Position numbers and translations under genes: made by a program. This document shows, one piece after another, positions 49,892 through 58,358 of a stretch of DNA of 64,000 nucleotides. Each line of letters starts with the position of its first letter. Positions within the stretch are counted from its first letter, which is position 1. Where the stretch lies: the NCBI RefSeq assembly GCF_018224615.1, contig NZ_JAGTUK010000004.1, positions 87,546-151,545 of the forward strand, given 5' to 3'. This DNA is from Microbacterium paraoxydans (GTDB lineage: Bacteria > Actinomycetota > Actinomycetes > Actinomycetales > Microbacteriaceae). The notes under the pieces are model-generated. The model ran no database searches. It had not been told where the DNA came from and saw only the letters and a list, made by a program, of their open reading frames with translations.

Positions 49892-51658
49892 TCAGTCGAA
49901 CTCCTCGAGGCCCTGCAGCCGCACCTGTTCCAGGTCGAGCCTGGCCGAGATGCGGCGCACCACCAGGTCGTCCACGGTGCCGGCACTGCGCAGTCCGAGC
50001 AGCACCTCGCGCTTGCGGTCGAGGAGCGCCAGCTTGAGGCGCGTGTGCTCCTCGTGGCGGATGAGAGGCGATCGCTGCGCCAGGTCCACGTCGGCCGAGG
50101 TCGCGATCATCTGCAGCACCGTGCCGTCGCCCGCGTCGGAGTCGACCGTGCCGCCCACGCCGCCGTCGGGCTCCGGGTCTGCGGAGTTCTGCTCGCCGCC
50201 GATGCCCAGCGGGTCGGGCTCGCCGAGCATGTCGTCGAGGGCCTCGGCCTCCGCGTCGATCAGGGCCTGCTCGCGCGCGAGGGTGCGGGCGTTCGCGAAC
50301 TCCAGGTTGCGGTACCCCTCGGCCCGCACGTGGTCGCGCACCTCGGCGCCGATCCCGTGCTCGGCGGCCAGCTCGTCCAGGGCGGCCAGGGCGGCGCCGG
50401 AGATGGCCCGCTCCGCGAGCTCGAACTCCTCGGCCTCCGCGTGGTCGACGGGGAATCGCGCCCAGCGCACCAGGGCGGGCAGCATCGGCGCCTGCGCCAG
50501 CAGACTGAGCAGGATGACCCCGGCGGTGACGAGCACGATCTCGTCGCGGCCGGCGATCGCGCCGCCCTCGGTCACGGTGGTGGGCACGGACAGCGCGATC
50601 GCGAGCGACACGGCCCCGCGCATCCCCGCGACCGTGGAGACCAGGCGCGCACGGGAGCGCGAACCCGGGGCCGGACGGGTGGCCGGACGCCCCTGGAACA
50701 GCACGTTGAGCAGCTGGAACAGGTAGCGCACGACCAGCAGCGTCGCCCACACCGCGAGCGTGATCAGCACCAGTCGTCCGATCACCGAGACCGGGACCTC
50801 GTGCACCACATACTGCACCTCGAGCCCGATGAGCACGAACAGCGCGCCGTTGAGGAGGAACACCCCGAACGGCCACGCCGCATCGGCCTGACGTCGCGAC
50901 GCGGCCGTGGTCACCCGCGGCGACACCCACGCGACGATGAGCCCGGCCACGACCACGGCCAGCACCCCGGAGGCGTGCACCATCTCGGCCACGAGGAACG
51001 CCGAGAACGGCACGAGCAGCAGCGTGACGTTGATCACGATCGTCGACGACATCCGACGCAGCAGCAGGTAGGCGATCGCCGCGACCGCGACACCCGCCGC
51101 GACCCCGCCCACGTACGACACCAGCACGTCCCACGTGACCGAGAGCGGCGTGACCTGACCGCCGAGCGCGAGCGACACCGCGATCGCGTACAGCACGAGC
51201 GCGGTGCCGTCGTTGGTGAGGCTCTCCGCCTTCAGCTTCATGAACATGCGCCGCGGCAGCAGCCGTCCGAGCGCCGCGACCGCCGTCGCATCGGGTGGGG
51301 CGACCGCCGCGCCCAGGATCAGCGCGACCTCCCACGGCATCCCGAACAGCACGCCGATGCCCGCGACCGCGAACGCCGAGGCCACCACGAGCAGGGTGCT
51401 CATCGGCAGGATGTAGCGGAAGTCGCGGCGGATCGAGCGCAGCGACGTGGTCAGGCTCTCCCAGAACAGGATCACGGGCAGGAACAGCAGCAGCACCGTC
51501 TCCGGGGGCAGCTGCACCTCCCTCAGCTCCGGCACGAAGCCGAGCAGGAGTCCGAGCAGGACGAGGACGAGCGGGAGCGCGAGACGCACGCGCGGGGCGA
51601 TCAGGGTTCCGACGAGGATCGTGAGTCCGAGCAGGACGGTGACTTCAAGGCCTTCCAT
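49892..51658 (-). CDS. Na+/H+ antiporter, NhaP/CPA1 type, with long cytoplasmic tail
   Basis: A 588-residue antiporter. Residues 1-405 carry about 12 helices; AVAPPDATAVAALG is the CPA1 ion-binding Asp motif and LTNDGTALVLYAIAV the second, with MRGAVSLAIALSVP further on. Residues about 410-588 are a hydrophilic tail rich in Glu/Asp, with a Gly/Pro linker and a final helical part (about 545-588). ATG at 51658 follows GGGAGGTAGGG; a GTG-type extension further upstream has no homology. Exports sodium or other cations in exchange for protons. It lies between metQ and the ABC-F gene, on its own transcript. Confidence 0.9.
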   Translation of the reverse strand: MEGLEVTVLLGLTILVGTLIAPRVRLALPLVLVLLGLLLGFVPELREVQLPPETVLLLFLPVILFWESLTTSLRSIRRDFRYILPMSTLLVVASAFAVAGIGVLFGMPWEVALILGAAVAPPDATAVAALGRLLPRRMFMKLKAESLTNDGTALVLYAIAVSLALGGQVTPLSVTWDVLVSYVGGVAAGVAVAAIAYLLLRRMSSTIVINVTLLLVPFSAFLVAEMVHASGVLAVVVAGLIVAWVSPRVTTAASRRQADAAWPFGVFLLNGALFVLIGLEVQYVVHEVPVSVIGRLVLITLAVWATLLVVRYLFQLLNVLFQGRPATRPAPGSRSRARLVSTVAGMRGAVSLAIALSVPTTVTEGGAIAGRDEIVLVTAGVILLSLLAQAPMLPALVRWARFPVDHAEAEEFELAERAISGAALAALDELAAEHGIGAEVRDHVRAEGYRNLEFANARTLAREQALIDAEAEALDDMLGEPDPLGIGGEQNSADPEPDGGVGGTVDSDAGDGTVLQMIATSADVDLAQRSPLIRHEEHTRLKLALLDRKREVLLGLRSAGTVDDLVVRRISARLDLEQVRLQGLEEFD

Positions 51659-51698
51659 CCCTACCTCCCAACGCCGTGGGGACAAGGATATTCCGGTC

Positions 51699-53522
51699 TC
51701 AGCCGATCTGTTCGGTCAGTTCGAACCAGCGCAGCTCCAGCTCCTCGATCTCGGCCTCCTGCGCGGTGATCTCCTTCATCCGCTCCCCCAGCCCGGCGTA
51801 GTCGGACTGGTCGTGGTCGGCCAGCGCGTGCTTGGCGGCATCGACCTGAGACGTGAGCTTCTGGATGCGCCGTTCGAGCGCTGCGACCTCCTTCTGCGCT
51901 GCTCGGAGCGCGGCGCCGTCGAGCCCGGTCGCGGCGGAGGGCGACGTCGCCGCGACGGGCTTGGACGCCTCGGCCTCCACGCGCTCGCGCAGCCGCAGGT
52001 ACTCGTCCACACCGCCGGGGAGGTGGCGCAGGCGGCCGGCGCCGTCCGGCCCCGGGAGGATCGCGTACTGCTGGTCGGTCACGCGCTCCAGGAAGTACCG
52101 GTCGTGGCTGACGACCAGGAGGGTGCCGGACCACGAGTCGAGCAGGTCCTCGATCGCGGCGAGCATGTCGGTGTCCATGTCGTTGGTCGGCTCGTCGAGG
52201 ATCAGCACGTTGGGCTGATCGAGCAGCACGAGCAGCAGCTGCAGGCGGCGCTGCTGTCCACCCGACAGGTCCTTCACGGGGGTCGAGAGCTGCGCGGACG
52301 AGAACCCGAGCCGTTCCAGCAGCTGCCCGGGCGTCAGGTCCTGCGCCTTGGAGCCGGTGCCGAGCGTGTAGGAGGTGCGAAGGCCCGAGATCACGACGCG
52401 CACCGGATCGTTCCAGTGCGGCGTGAGCTCGTCGAGGCGCTGCGTGAGGGTGCGCACCTGCACGGTCTTGCCGCGCTTGACCCGGCCCTCGGTCGGCTCG
52501 ACGGCACCCGAGATGAGCCCGAGCAGCGTGGACTTCCCCGCACCGTTCACGCCGAGGATGCCGGTGCGCTCCCCCGGTGCGATACGCCACTCCACGTCCT
52601 TCAGCACCGTCCGGGTGCCGCCGTCCCCCGTGGGGTAGGTCACGCCGACGTCGAGCAGGTCGACCACGTCCTTGCCCAGGCGAGAGACGGCGAGCGACTG
52701 CAGGGAGACCTTGTCGCGGATCTCTGGCACGTCGGCGATCAGCTCGTTCGCCGCGTCGATGCGGAACTTCGGCTTGCTCGTGCGGGCGGGGGCGCCGCGA
52801 CGCAGCCACGCCAGCTCCTTGCGGGCCAGGTTCTGCCGCTTGGCCTCGGTCGCCGCGGCCATCCGGTCGCGCTCGACGCGCTGCAGGATGTACGCCGCGT
52901 AGCCTCCCTCGAAGGGCTCGACGATGCGGTCGTGCACCTCCCAGGTCTCCGTGCAGATCTCGTCGAGGAACCAGCGGTCGTGGGTCACTACGAGCAGCGC
53001 GCCGGAGTTCGCGGGCCACCGCTTCTTCAGATGCCCGGCGAGCCACGTGATGGCCTCGACGTCGAGGTGGTTGGTCGGCTCGTCGAGAGCGATCACGTCC
53101 CAGTCCCCGGTGAGGAGCTTCGCGAGCGACACCCGTCGCCGCTGGCCGCCGCTGAGCGAGCCGATGCGCGCATCCCACGGCAGGTCGCGCAGCAGCCCGT
53201 CGATCACGTCGCGCACCCTGGCGTCGCCCGCCCACTCGTGCTCCGGCACGTCGCCCACCACGGCCGCGCCGATCGTGAGGTCGTCCGGCAGGGTGTCGGC
53301 CTGGGTGAGCACGCCGATGCGGGTGCCGCCGCGCACCGTGACCCGTCCCGCGTCCGGCTCCTTGGTGCCGGCGAGCATGCCGAGCAGGCTCGACTTCCCG
53401 TCGCCGTTGCGGCCGACGATGCCGATCCGGTCGCCCTCCTCGATGCCGAGGGTCACGGAGTCGAAGACCACACGGGTCGGGTATTCGAGGTGCAGGGCTT
53501 CAGCCCCGAGAAGATGTGCCAT
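51699..53522 (-). CDS. ABC-F family ATPase (Uup/EttA-like)
   Basis: A 607-residue soluble protein with two ABC domains and no membrane part. Domain 1: GRNGDGKSS (Walker A), SGGQRRRVSLAKLL (signature); domain 2: GVNGAGKST, SGGQQRRLQLLLVLL. The linker between them is short and basic, and the C-terminal 80 residues form a predicted coiled coil (AAQKEVAALERRIQKLTSQVDAAKHAL, cited in part), typical of Uup. ABC-F proteins act at the ribosome, relieving stalls or antibiotics. ATG at 53522 has GGAGAGGAC upstream. It is 1 kb from the cmx-type efflux gene. Confidence 0.92.
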   Translation of the reverse strand: MAHLLGAEALHLEYPTRVVFDSVTLGIEEGDRIGIVGRNGDGKSSLLGMLAGTKEPDAGRVTVRGGTRIGVLTQADTLPDDLTIGAAVVGDVPEHEWAGDARVRDVIDGLLRDLPWDARIGSLSGGQRRRVSLAKLLTGDWDVIALDEPTNHLDVEAITWLAGHLKKRWPANSGALLVVTHDRWFLDEICTETWEVHDRIVEPFEGGYAAYILQRVERDRMAAATEAKRQNLARKELAWLRRGAPARTSKPKFRIDAANELIADVPEIRDKVSLQSLAVSRLGKDVVDLLDVGVTYPTGDGGTRTVLKDVEWRIAPGERTGILGVNGAGKSTLLGLISGAVEPTEGRVKRGKTVQVRTLTQRLDELTPHWNDPVRVVISGLRTSYTLGTGSKAQDLTPGQLLERLGFSSAQLSTPVKDLSGGQQRRLQLLLVLLDQPNVLILDEPTNDMDTDMLAAIEDLLDSWSGTLLVVSHDRYFLERVTDQQYAILPGPDGAGRLRHLPGGVDEYLRLRERVEAEASKPVAATSPSAATGLDGAALRAAQKEVAALERRIQKLTSQVDAAKHALADHDQSDYAGLGERMKEITAQEAEIEELELRWFELTEQIG

Positions 53523-53566
53523 GTCCTCTCCAGGGTAGTCGCGGATCCTGGGCCGCCCGCCCGCCC

Positions 53567-54307
53567 TCAGCGGGAGCCGAACAGCTCGGGCAACGCCGCC
53601 GTGAACACCTCGAAGTGGCTGTACCAGACCGTGTGCGCGGCGCCGGGGATGCTCCGCACCGTCACGCCGTCGTGCTCGAACCGCCGCGCGTCCTCGTCGG
53701 TCACCCACGCACTGGGCTCGGCGCGCACCACGATCGACCCCGGCGCCGCGGTCCAGTGGCCGTCCGCACCGCACGAGACCGAGGCCGCCGTGGCCGCGTC
53801 GAACCGCTCGGCCGCCCGCGCCTCCACCTCGGCGTCGGCGACGGAGTAGAACGGACGCGCCAGGCGCAGCGCCGCCGGTGACATCCGCGCACGGCGGTCG
53901 TGTTCGTACTGCGACACCAGCGCCGCGCGATCCTGCCCGCCCTGCAGCGCGAGCGCCGCATCCACGTACACCGCCAGGGCGGGGGCGAGCCGCGGGGCCG
54001 CCGCCGCGAGGACCGTGGCGCCGAAGGAGTGCCCGATCGCTGCGGCCAGCGGCACCGGGGTCGCGTCCGAGCGCGGAGCCAGGTGGCGGGCGAGCGTCTC
54101 GACCACCGCGACCGCGGCGGAGTCGATCGTGAGCTGCGCATCGCGCGGAGACAGCCCGTGCCCCGGCAGGTCGAGCGCGAGCACGCGGTAGCCCCGGTCG
54201 ACGAGGACCGGCACGACACGGTGCCAGCTCTCGGCGGACCCCATCATGCCGTGCAGCAGCACCGCGATGCGATCCCCCGTCCCGGCTTCGACGACGTTCA
54301 GGAGCAT
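53567..54307 (-). CDS. Alpha/beta-fold hydrolase
   Basis: A 246-residue soluble hydrolase. HGMMGSAESWHRVVP is the oxyanion-hole loop, IGHSFGATVLA the nucleophile elbow (Ser), DLPGHGLSPRD a conserved loop and PGAAHTVWYSHFE the catalytic His. The catalytic Asp is probably in the RAEPSAWVTDEDARRFE region. ATG at 54307 begins at homology; the longer frame from 54394 has none. Substrate unknown. Convergent-facing neighbours: none; it is divergent from the leader of the efflux gene. Confidence 0.82.
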   Translation of the reverse strand: MLLNVVEAGTGDRIAVLLHGMMGSAESWHRVVPVLVDRGYRVLALDLPGHGLSPRDAQLTIDSAAVAVVETLARHLAPRSDATPVPLAAAIGHSFGATVLAAAAPRLAPALAVYVDAALALQGGQDRAALVSQYEHDRRARMSPAALRLARPFYSVADAEVEARAAERFDAATAASVSCGADGHWTAAPGSIVVRAEPSAWVTDEDARRFEHDGVTVRSIPGAAHTVWYSHFEVFTAALPELFGSR

Positions 54308-54410
54308 CGCGTCAGTCAACCACGGCGGGTCTCGCGCCGTGATTCGACTTTCGGCCAGTTCTGCGGCGCCCCGGGCGGGCCGCGACGGGAGCACCTCGGT
54401 GCCTTCCCCC

Positions 54411-54416
54411 TAGAGT
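54411..54416 (+). promoter_or_regulatory. -10 box TAGAGT, leaderless leader peptide of the efflux gene
   Basis: TAGAGT is followed by exactly six bases (GGAGGC) and the ATG at 54423, the geometry of the other leaderless genes in this window. Confidence 0.5.
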
Positions 54417-54422
54417 GGAGGC

Positions 54423-54488
54423 ATGTCGAGCCCCGAATCAGACAGGTCGGGGGCTGCCGGTCACACCGCCAGCCCCGAGCACCGCTGA
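54423..54488 (+). CDS. Leader peptide (21 aa) upstream of the cmx-type efflux gene
   Basis: ATG at 54423 opens 21 codons (beginning MSSPESDRSG and ending ASPEHR, then TGA). The ATG is six bases after TAGAGT, so it would be translated from a leaderless transcript. The reading frame runs through a set of overlapping hairpins (54429-54536) and ends 94 bases before the efflux gene ATG. Efflux genes of the Cmx/CmlR type are known to be induced through such leader peptides, where a drug-stalled ribosome changes RNA folding. That this frame does so is inference. Confidence 0.5.
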   Translation: MSSPESDRSGAAGHTASPEHR

Positions 54489-54536
54489 TCACACCGTCCG
54501 CCGCCGCGCGGACGTCGGCCGACCCGGCGCTGGCCG
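54429..54536 (+). promoter_or_regulatory. Alternative hairpins in the efflux leader (candidate attenuator)
   Basis: AGCCCC (54429-54434) can pair with GGGGCT (54450-54455). The same GGGGCTGCCGG (54450-54460) can instead pair with CCGCCAGCCCC (54466-54476, one mismatch), so the two stems exclude each other. Two more stems follow: CGTCCGC/GCGGACG (54495-54514) and CGGCC/GGCCG (54516-54536). This mutually exclusive pairing over a short reading frame is the hallmark of attenuation. Confidence 0.5.
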
Positions 54537-54582
54537 TGGTGACGAGAAGACCCCTCTTCCCTCTCTCACCTCGGAGCCCTCG

Positions 54583-55745
54583 ATGCCCTTCTCCCTCTAT
54601 GCCCTCGCCCTGGCGATCTTCGTCATGGGCACCTCGGAATTCCTCCTCGCCGGTCTACTTCCCGCCATCGCCGCCGACCTCGACGTGTCGGTCGGGACTG
54701 CCGGACTGCTGATCTCCGCCTTCGCGCTCGGGATGGTGCTCGGCGCACCGCTGATGGCGGCGTTCGCCCGCCGGTGGCCGCCCCGATCGACCCTGCTCGT
54801 GTGCGTCCTCGTCTTCGCCGCCTGTCACGTGATCGGCGCCGTCACCTCGGTCTTCGGCGTGCTGCTGCTCACGCGCATCGTCGGCGCGGTCGCGAACGCG
54901 GGCTTCCTCGCGGTCGCCCTGACCACGGCGACCACGCTCGTCACGCCCGACCGCACGGGCCGCGCGGTGGCGATCCTGCTCTCGGGCACGACGATCGCCA
55001 CGGTCGCGGGCGTGCCGGGCGGCGCGCTGCTGGGCACGGCATTCGGCTGGCGGGCGCCGTTCTGGATCATCGCCGCGCTGTGCGTCCCGGCGGCGCTCGG
55101 CGTGCTCCGGAGCGTCGCACCCCGGCCCGCGGAAGACCGGGCAGCGCGCGACCGGCCGCGGCTGCGCAGCGAACTCGCCCTCCTGGCGACACGGCCGCTC
55201 CTGGTGACGCTGGCGCTCGCGGCACTGGTCAACGGCGGCACCTTCGCCGCGTTCACGTTCCTCGCCCCCGTGGTGACCGAGGTCGCGGGGCTCCCGGAGC
55301 TCTGGGTGCCCGTGACTCTCGTCCTGTTCGGCGTCGGGTCGTTCCTGGGTGTCACGCTGGCCGGGCGCCTTGCCGACCGCCACCCCGGGGTCGTGCTGGC
55401 GTCGGCGGGCCACTGCTGCTGGTCGGCTGGATGGCGACCGCCCTGCTCGCCGTGCACCCGGCCGTGCTGCTGAGCCTCGTGCTCGTGCAGGGGGTGCTGT
55501 CGTTCGGCGTGGGCAGCACCCTGATCGCGCGGGTGCTCCTCGTGGCCGCCGGCGCCCCGACCATGGGCGGCTCCTACGCCACCGCCGCCCTGAACGTGGG
55601 CGCCGTCGTCGGGCCCGCGCTCGGGGCGGCCGCCCTGGCCACGGCCGAGGAGACGCTCGCGCCCCTCGGCGTCGCCACCGCCCTCACCGTGATCGCGCTG
55701 GGCCTCGGACTCCTCTGCCGCCGCACCCTCGTCGCGCGCCCGTGA
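54583..55745 (+). pseudogene. cmx: Cmx/CmrA-type chloramphenicol efflux MFS transporter, frameshifted
   Basis: From ATG 54583 (GGAG six bases upstream) the frame encodes MPFSLYALALAIFVMGTSEF and continues through eight or so helices with GAPLMAAFARRWPPR and AGVPGGALLG, as in Cmx/CmrA drug:H+ antiporters. At about 55410, after GVVLASAG, it shifts: the frame in use ends at 55473 with unrelated Cys/Trp/Pro-rich residues, while PLLLVGWMATALLAVHP and the rest of the protein, up to LVARP at 55745, continue in the -1 frame. One missing base in GGGCC(C)ACTG (about 55407-55413) explains it; restored length would be about 387 residues, normal for the family. Either a true mutation or a sequence error. 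Confidence 0.8.
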
Positions 55746-55749
55746 CGCG

Positions 55750-55787
55750 GACGAGCCGCCCGTCCCCGAGGGGACGGACGGCTCGTC
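55750..55787. terminator. Bidirectional hairpin between efflux gene and chvE
   Basis: GACGAGCCGCCCGTCCCC (55750-55767) pairs with GGGGACGGACGGCTCGTC (55770-55787) with one mismatch, between two convergent genes. The innermost pair opens to leave a 4-base loop. Confidence 0.75.
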
Positions 55788-55803
55788 GGGTGGAGCGGAG
55801 ACG

Positions 55804-56925
55804 TTACTGGTACGACTTCACGATCTCCAGGAGGCTCGGGACGTTGGCGTACGCCTCGGCCGCGTTCTCCTTGGTCACGATGATCGGGTCGAGCAGGTAC
55901 GAGGGGACGACCTTCGCGCCGTTGTCGTACTGCTCGGTGTCGTTGACGTCGACCTCCTCGCCCTTCTGCAGCTGGCCGACCATCTTGATGGCCTGCTCCA
56001 CGAGCAGGGTGGTGTCTTTGTTGATCGTGGAGTACTGCACGCCCTCCATGATCGACTTCACCGACTCGACCTCGGAGTCCTGACCCGTGACGACCGGGAC
56101 CGGCTTGCCGGCCTGCTGCACCGACGTGATGATCGCGCGGGCGAGCGTGTCGTTCGGGGACAGCACACCGTCGAGCACCGTGTCACCGCTGTAGGAGCCG
56201 GTGAGCAGCGTGTCCATGCGGTTCTGCGCGTTCTCCGCGAGCCAGCCCTCGGTGGCCGTCTGGGCGATCTCGGTCTGGCCGGAGACGACCTTGAGCGTGC
56301 CGTCGTCGATCTTCGGCTGCAGCACGTCCATCGCGCCGTTGAAGAACACGGCCGAGTTGGCGTCGTCCGGCGAGCCGGAGAACAACTCGATGTTGTACGG
56401 CGCCTCGTGACCGGCACGCTCGGCGAGGCCGTCCAGGAGCGCCTGGCCCTGGAGCTGACCGACCTTGAAGTTGTCGAACGCGACGTAGTAGTCGACGGCC
56501 TCGGTGTTCTCGATCAGACGGTCGTAGGCGATCACGTAGGCACCGGCGTCCTTCGCCGCCTGCACCTGCGTGGCCAGCTGCTTGCCGTCCTTGGCGCCGA
56601 TGATGATGACCTTGGCACCGTTCGACACCATCGCCTGGATCTGGTTCTGCTGCTCGGCGACCGTGTTGCTGGCCGGCGCGTACTGCACGTCGGCCTTGAA
56701 GCCGGCCTCCTCGAGACCGTCCGTGAACAGCTTGCCGGCGAGGACCCAGTTCTCCGAGGTCTTGTCCGGCAGAGCGACACCGATCGTGGCGTCGGCGGCG
56801 AAGCCCTTCGAGGCCTCGTCGCCCGAGCCGGAAGCCGTGTCACCGCCGCGCTCCGAGGAGCAGCCGGTGAGGGCGAAGGCGCCCGCGACGACAAGCGCTG
56901 TCGCCGACAGAAGAATCTTCTTCAT
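55804..56925 (-). CDS. chvE: Sugar-binding lipoprotein, ChvE-like
   Basis: A 373-residue periplasmic-binding type 1 protein. Signal peptide with lipobox LTGC (Cys22); ATIGVALPDKTSENWVLAG, AYVIAYDRLIENTEAVDYYVAFDN (cited in part) and VTGQDSEVESVKSI are the segments seen in ChvE, the receptor of the multiple-monosaccharide importer, which binds xylose, arabinose, glucose and galactose. Exact substrate unknown. ATG at 56925 follows AAAGAGA. Third gene of the gguA-gguB-chvE operon under the LacI regulator. Confidence 0.88.
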   Translation of the reverse strand: MKKILLSATALVVAGAFALTGCSSERGGDTASGSGDEASKGFAADATIGVALPDKTSENWVLAGKLFTDGLEEAGFKADVQYAPASNTVAEQQNQIQAMVSNGAKVIIIGAKDGKQLATQVQAAKDAGAYVIAYDRLIENTEAVDYYVAFDNFKVGQLQGQALLDGLAERAGHEAPYNIELFSGSPDDANSAVFFNGAMDVLQPKIDDGTLKVVSGQTEIAQTATEGWLAENAQNRMDTLLTGSYSGDTVLDGVLSPNDTLARAIITSVQQAGKPVPVVTGQDSEVESVKSIMEGVQYSTINKDTTLLVEQAIKMVGQLQKGEEVDVNDTEQYDNGAKVVPSYLLDPIIVTKENAAEAYANVPSLLEIVKSYQ

Positions 56926-56984
56926 GTGATCTCTTTCTCTGGTGTGTGAAGGTCTCATCGCGCGTGCGCTGCGCGACTCGGCCC

Positions 56985-58358
56985 TTACTTTCCGCGCGTC
57001 TCCTCGACGGCGGGGGCTTCGTACTTCTGGCTGGTGGGGTAGTTCGTCTTGGTGGGATCGAACGTGTCGGTCGCCGGGTCCTGCTTGCGGCCGAAGCGGC
57101 GCGTGAGGAACCCGATGATCGAGGGACGGCCCTGCTGCTTGTTCCACACGTCGATGCCGACCGCGAACAGCAGCACGAGACCCTTGATCATCGCCACGAC
57201 GTCGGCGCCCTGGCCGAGCAGCGCCAGGCCGTTGTTGAGGAAGGCCATCACCAGGCCACCGATGATCGAGCCGATGACGGTGCCGATACCGCCGGACACG
57301 GCCGCGCCACCGATGAACACCGAGGCGATCGCGTCGAGCTCCCAGCCGGTGCCGTCGTTCGGGCCGGACGCCTGCGAGCGGGCGACGAAGATCATGCCCG
57401 CGAGCGCCGCGAGGACCGACATGTTCATCATCACGAAGAAATCGACCCAGCGGTCCTTCACACCCGACAGACGCGCCGCCTGCCGGTTGCCGCCGACCGC
57501 GTAGATGTGCCGGCCGAAGACGGTGTTGCTGGTGATGAACGAGTACAGGATGACGAGGGCGAGGAGGATCAGGCCGGGGACCGGGAAGCTCGTCCCGGGG
57601 CGACCGGTCGCGAACATCCAGCCGGCGGCGAGAACCACGATCGACAGCAGCACCACCTTGACCGTGCTCACCCAGACCGGCGCGCTCTCCGAGCCCATCT
57701 TGTGCTGCACGCGGCGGGTGCGGATCTCCCAGAACACCAGCCAGGCCACGCCGAGCAGCGCCAGGATCATGGTCGGCACGTTGAAGGGCAGCGGCAGCGC
57801 GATCTCGGGCAGATAGCCGGTGCCGATGTACTGGAAGCCCTTGGGCACCGGGATGGTCTGCGCGTCGCCGATGAACTGCTGCGCGCCGCGGAAGAACAGC
57901 ATTCCCGCCAGCGTCACGATGAACGCCGGTACCCCGACGTAGGCGACCCAGAAGCCCTGCCATGCCCCGACCAGAACACCGACGCCGAGGCCGAGCAGGA
58001 TCGCGAGCGGCCACGGCAGCTGCCAGTCGGCCATCGACTTCGCCACGATGATGCCCGTGAACGCCGCGACCGATCCGACCGACAGGTCGATGTGCCCCAT
58101 GATGATGACCATCACCATGCCGATCGCGAGGATCAGGATGAACGAGTACTGGTTGATGACGTTGATCAGGTTGCCCGGCGTCAGCGTCGCACCGGCCGGG
58201 TTGCGGAGCACGGTGAGGATCTCGAACAGCAGGATGATGACGATCAGGCTGCCGAGGATGCCGAACTGGCGCAGCGAGGAGGTGCCGCCGCCACCGAACA
58301 TCTTGGTGATGTCCCTGAAGTGGAAGCCGCGCTTCGCGGAGGTCGTGTCGGTGGTCAT
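56985..58358 (-). CDS. gguB: Sugar ABC transporter permease, GguB/MmsB-like
   Basis: A 457-residue permease of the ribose/xylose group, longer than RbsC (321) because of extra helices between residues 200 and 290. [45 protein letters not shown] and [16 protein letters not shown] are conserved loops. The last 40 residues form a charged cytoplasmic tail. ATG at 58358 overlaps the gguA stop (ATGA). It forms the channel of the monosaccharide importer. Confidence 0.9.
   Translation of the reverse strand: MTTDTTSAKRGFHFRDITKMFGGGGTSSLRQFGILGSLIVIILLFEILTVLRNPAGATLTPGNLINVINQYSFILILAIGMVMVIIMGHIDLSVGSVAAFTGIIVAKSMADWQLPWPLAILLGLGVGVLVGAWQGFWVAYVGVPAFIVTLAGMLFFRGAQQFIGDAQTIPVPKGFQYIGTGYLPEIALPLPFNVPTMILALLGVAWLVFWEIRTRRVQHKMGSESAPVWVSTVKVVLLSIVVLAAGWMFATGRPGTSFPVPGLILLALVILYSFITSNTVFGRHIYAVGGNRQAARLSGVKDRWVDFFVMMNMSVLAALAGMIFVARSQASGPNDGTGWELDAIASVFIGGAAVSGGIGTVIGSIIGGLVMAFLNNGLALLGQGADVVAMIKGLVLLFAVGIDVWNKQQGRPSIIGFLTRRFGRKQDPATDTFDPTKTNYPTSQKYEAPAVEETRGK

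Noticed and set aside
54411-54582. In-frame extension of the efflux gene upstream to 54415
   Set aside because: The frame is open but encodes Arg/Pro-rich residues with no family match; GGAG and homology both point to the ATG at 54583.
54583-55745. Programmed -1 frameshift in the efflux gene
   Set aside because: No X-XXY-YYZ slippery site and no fitting downstream pseudoknot around 55400-55415. A simple one-base loss in a G/C run is the easier explanation.
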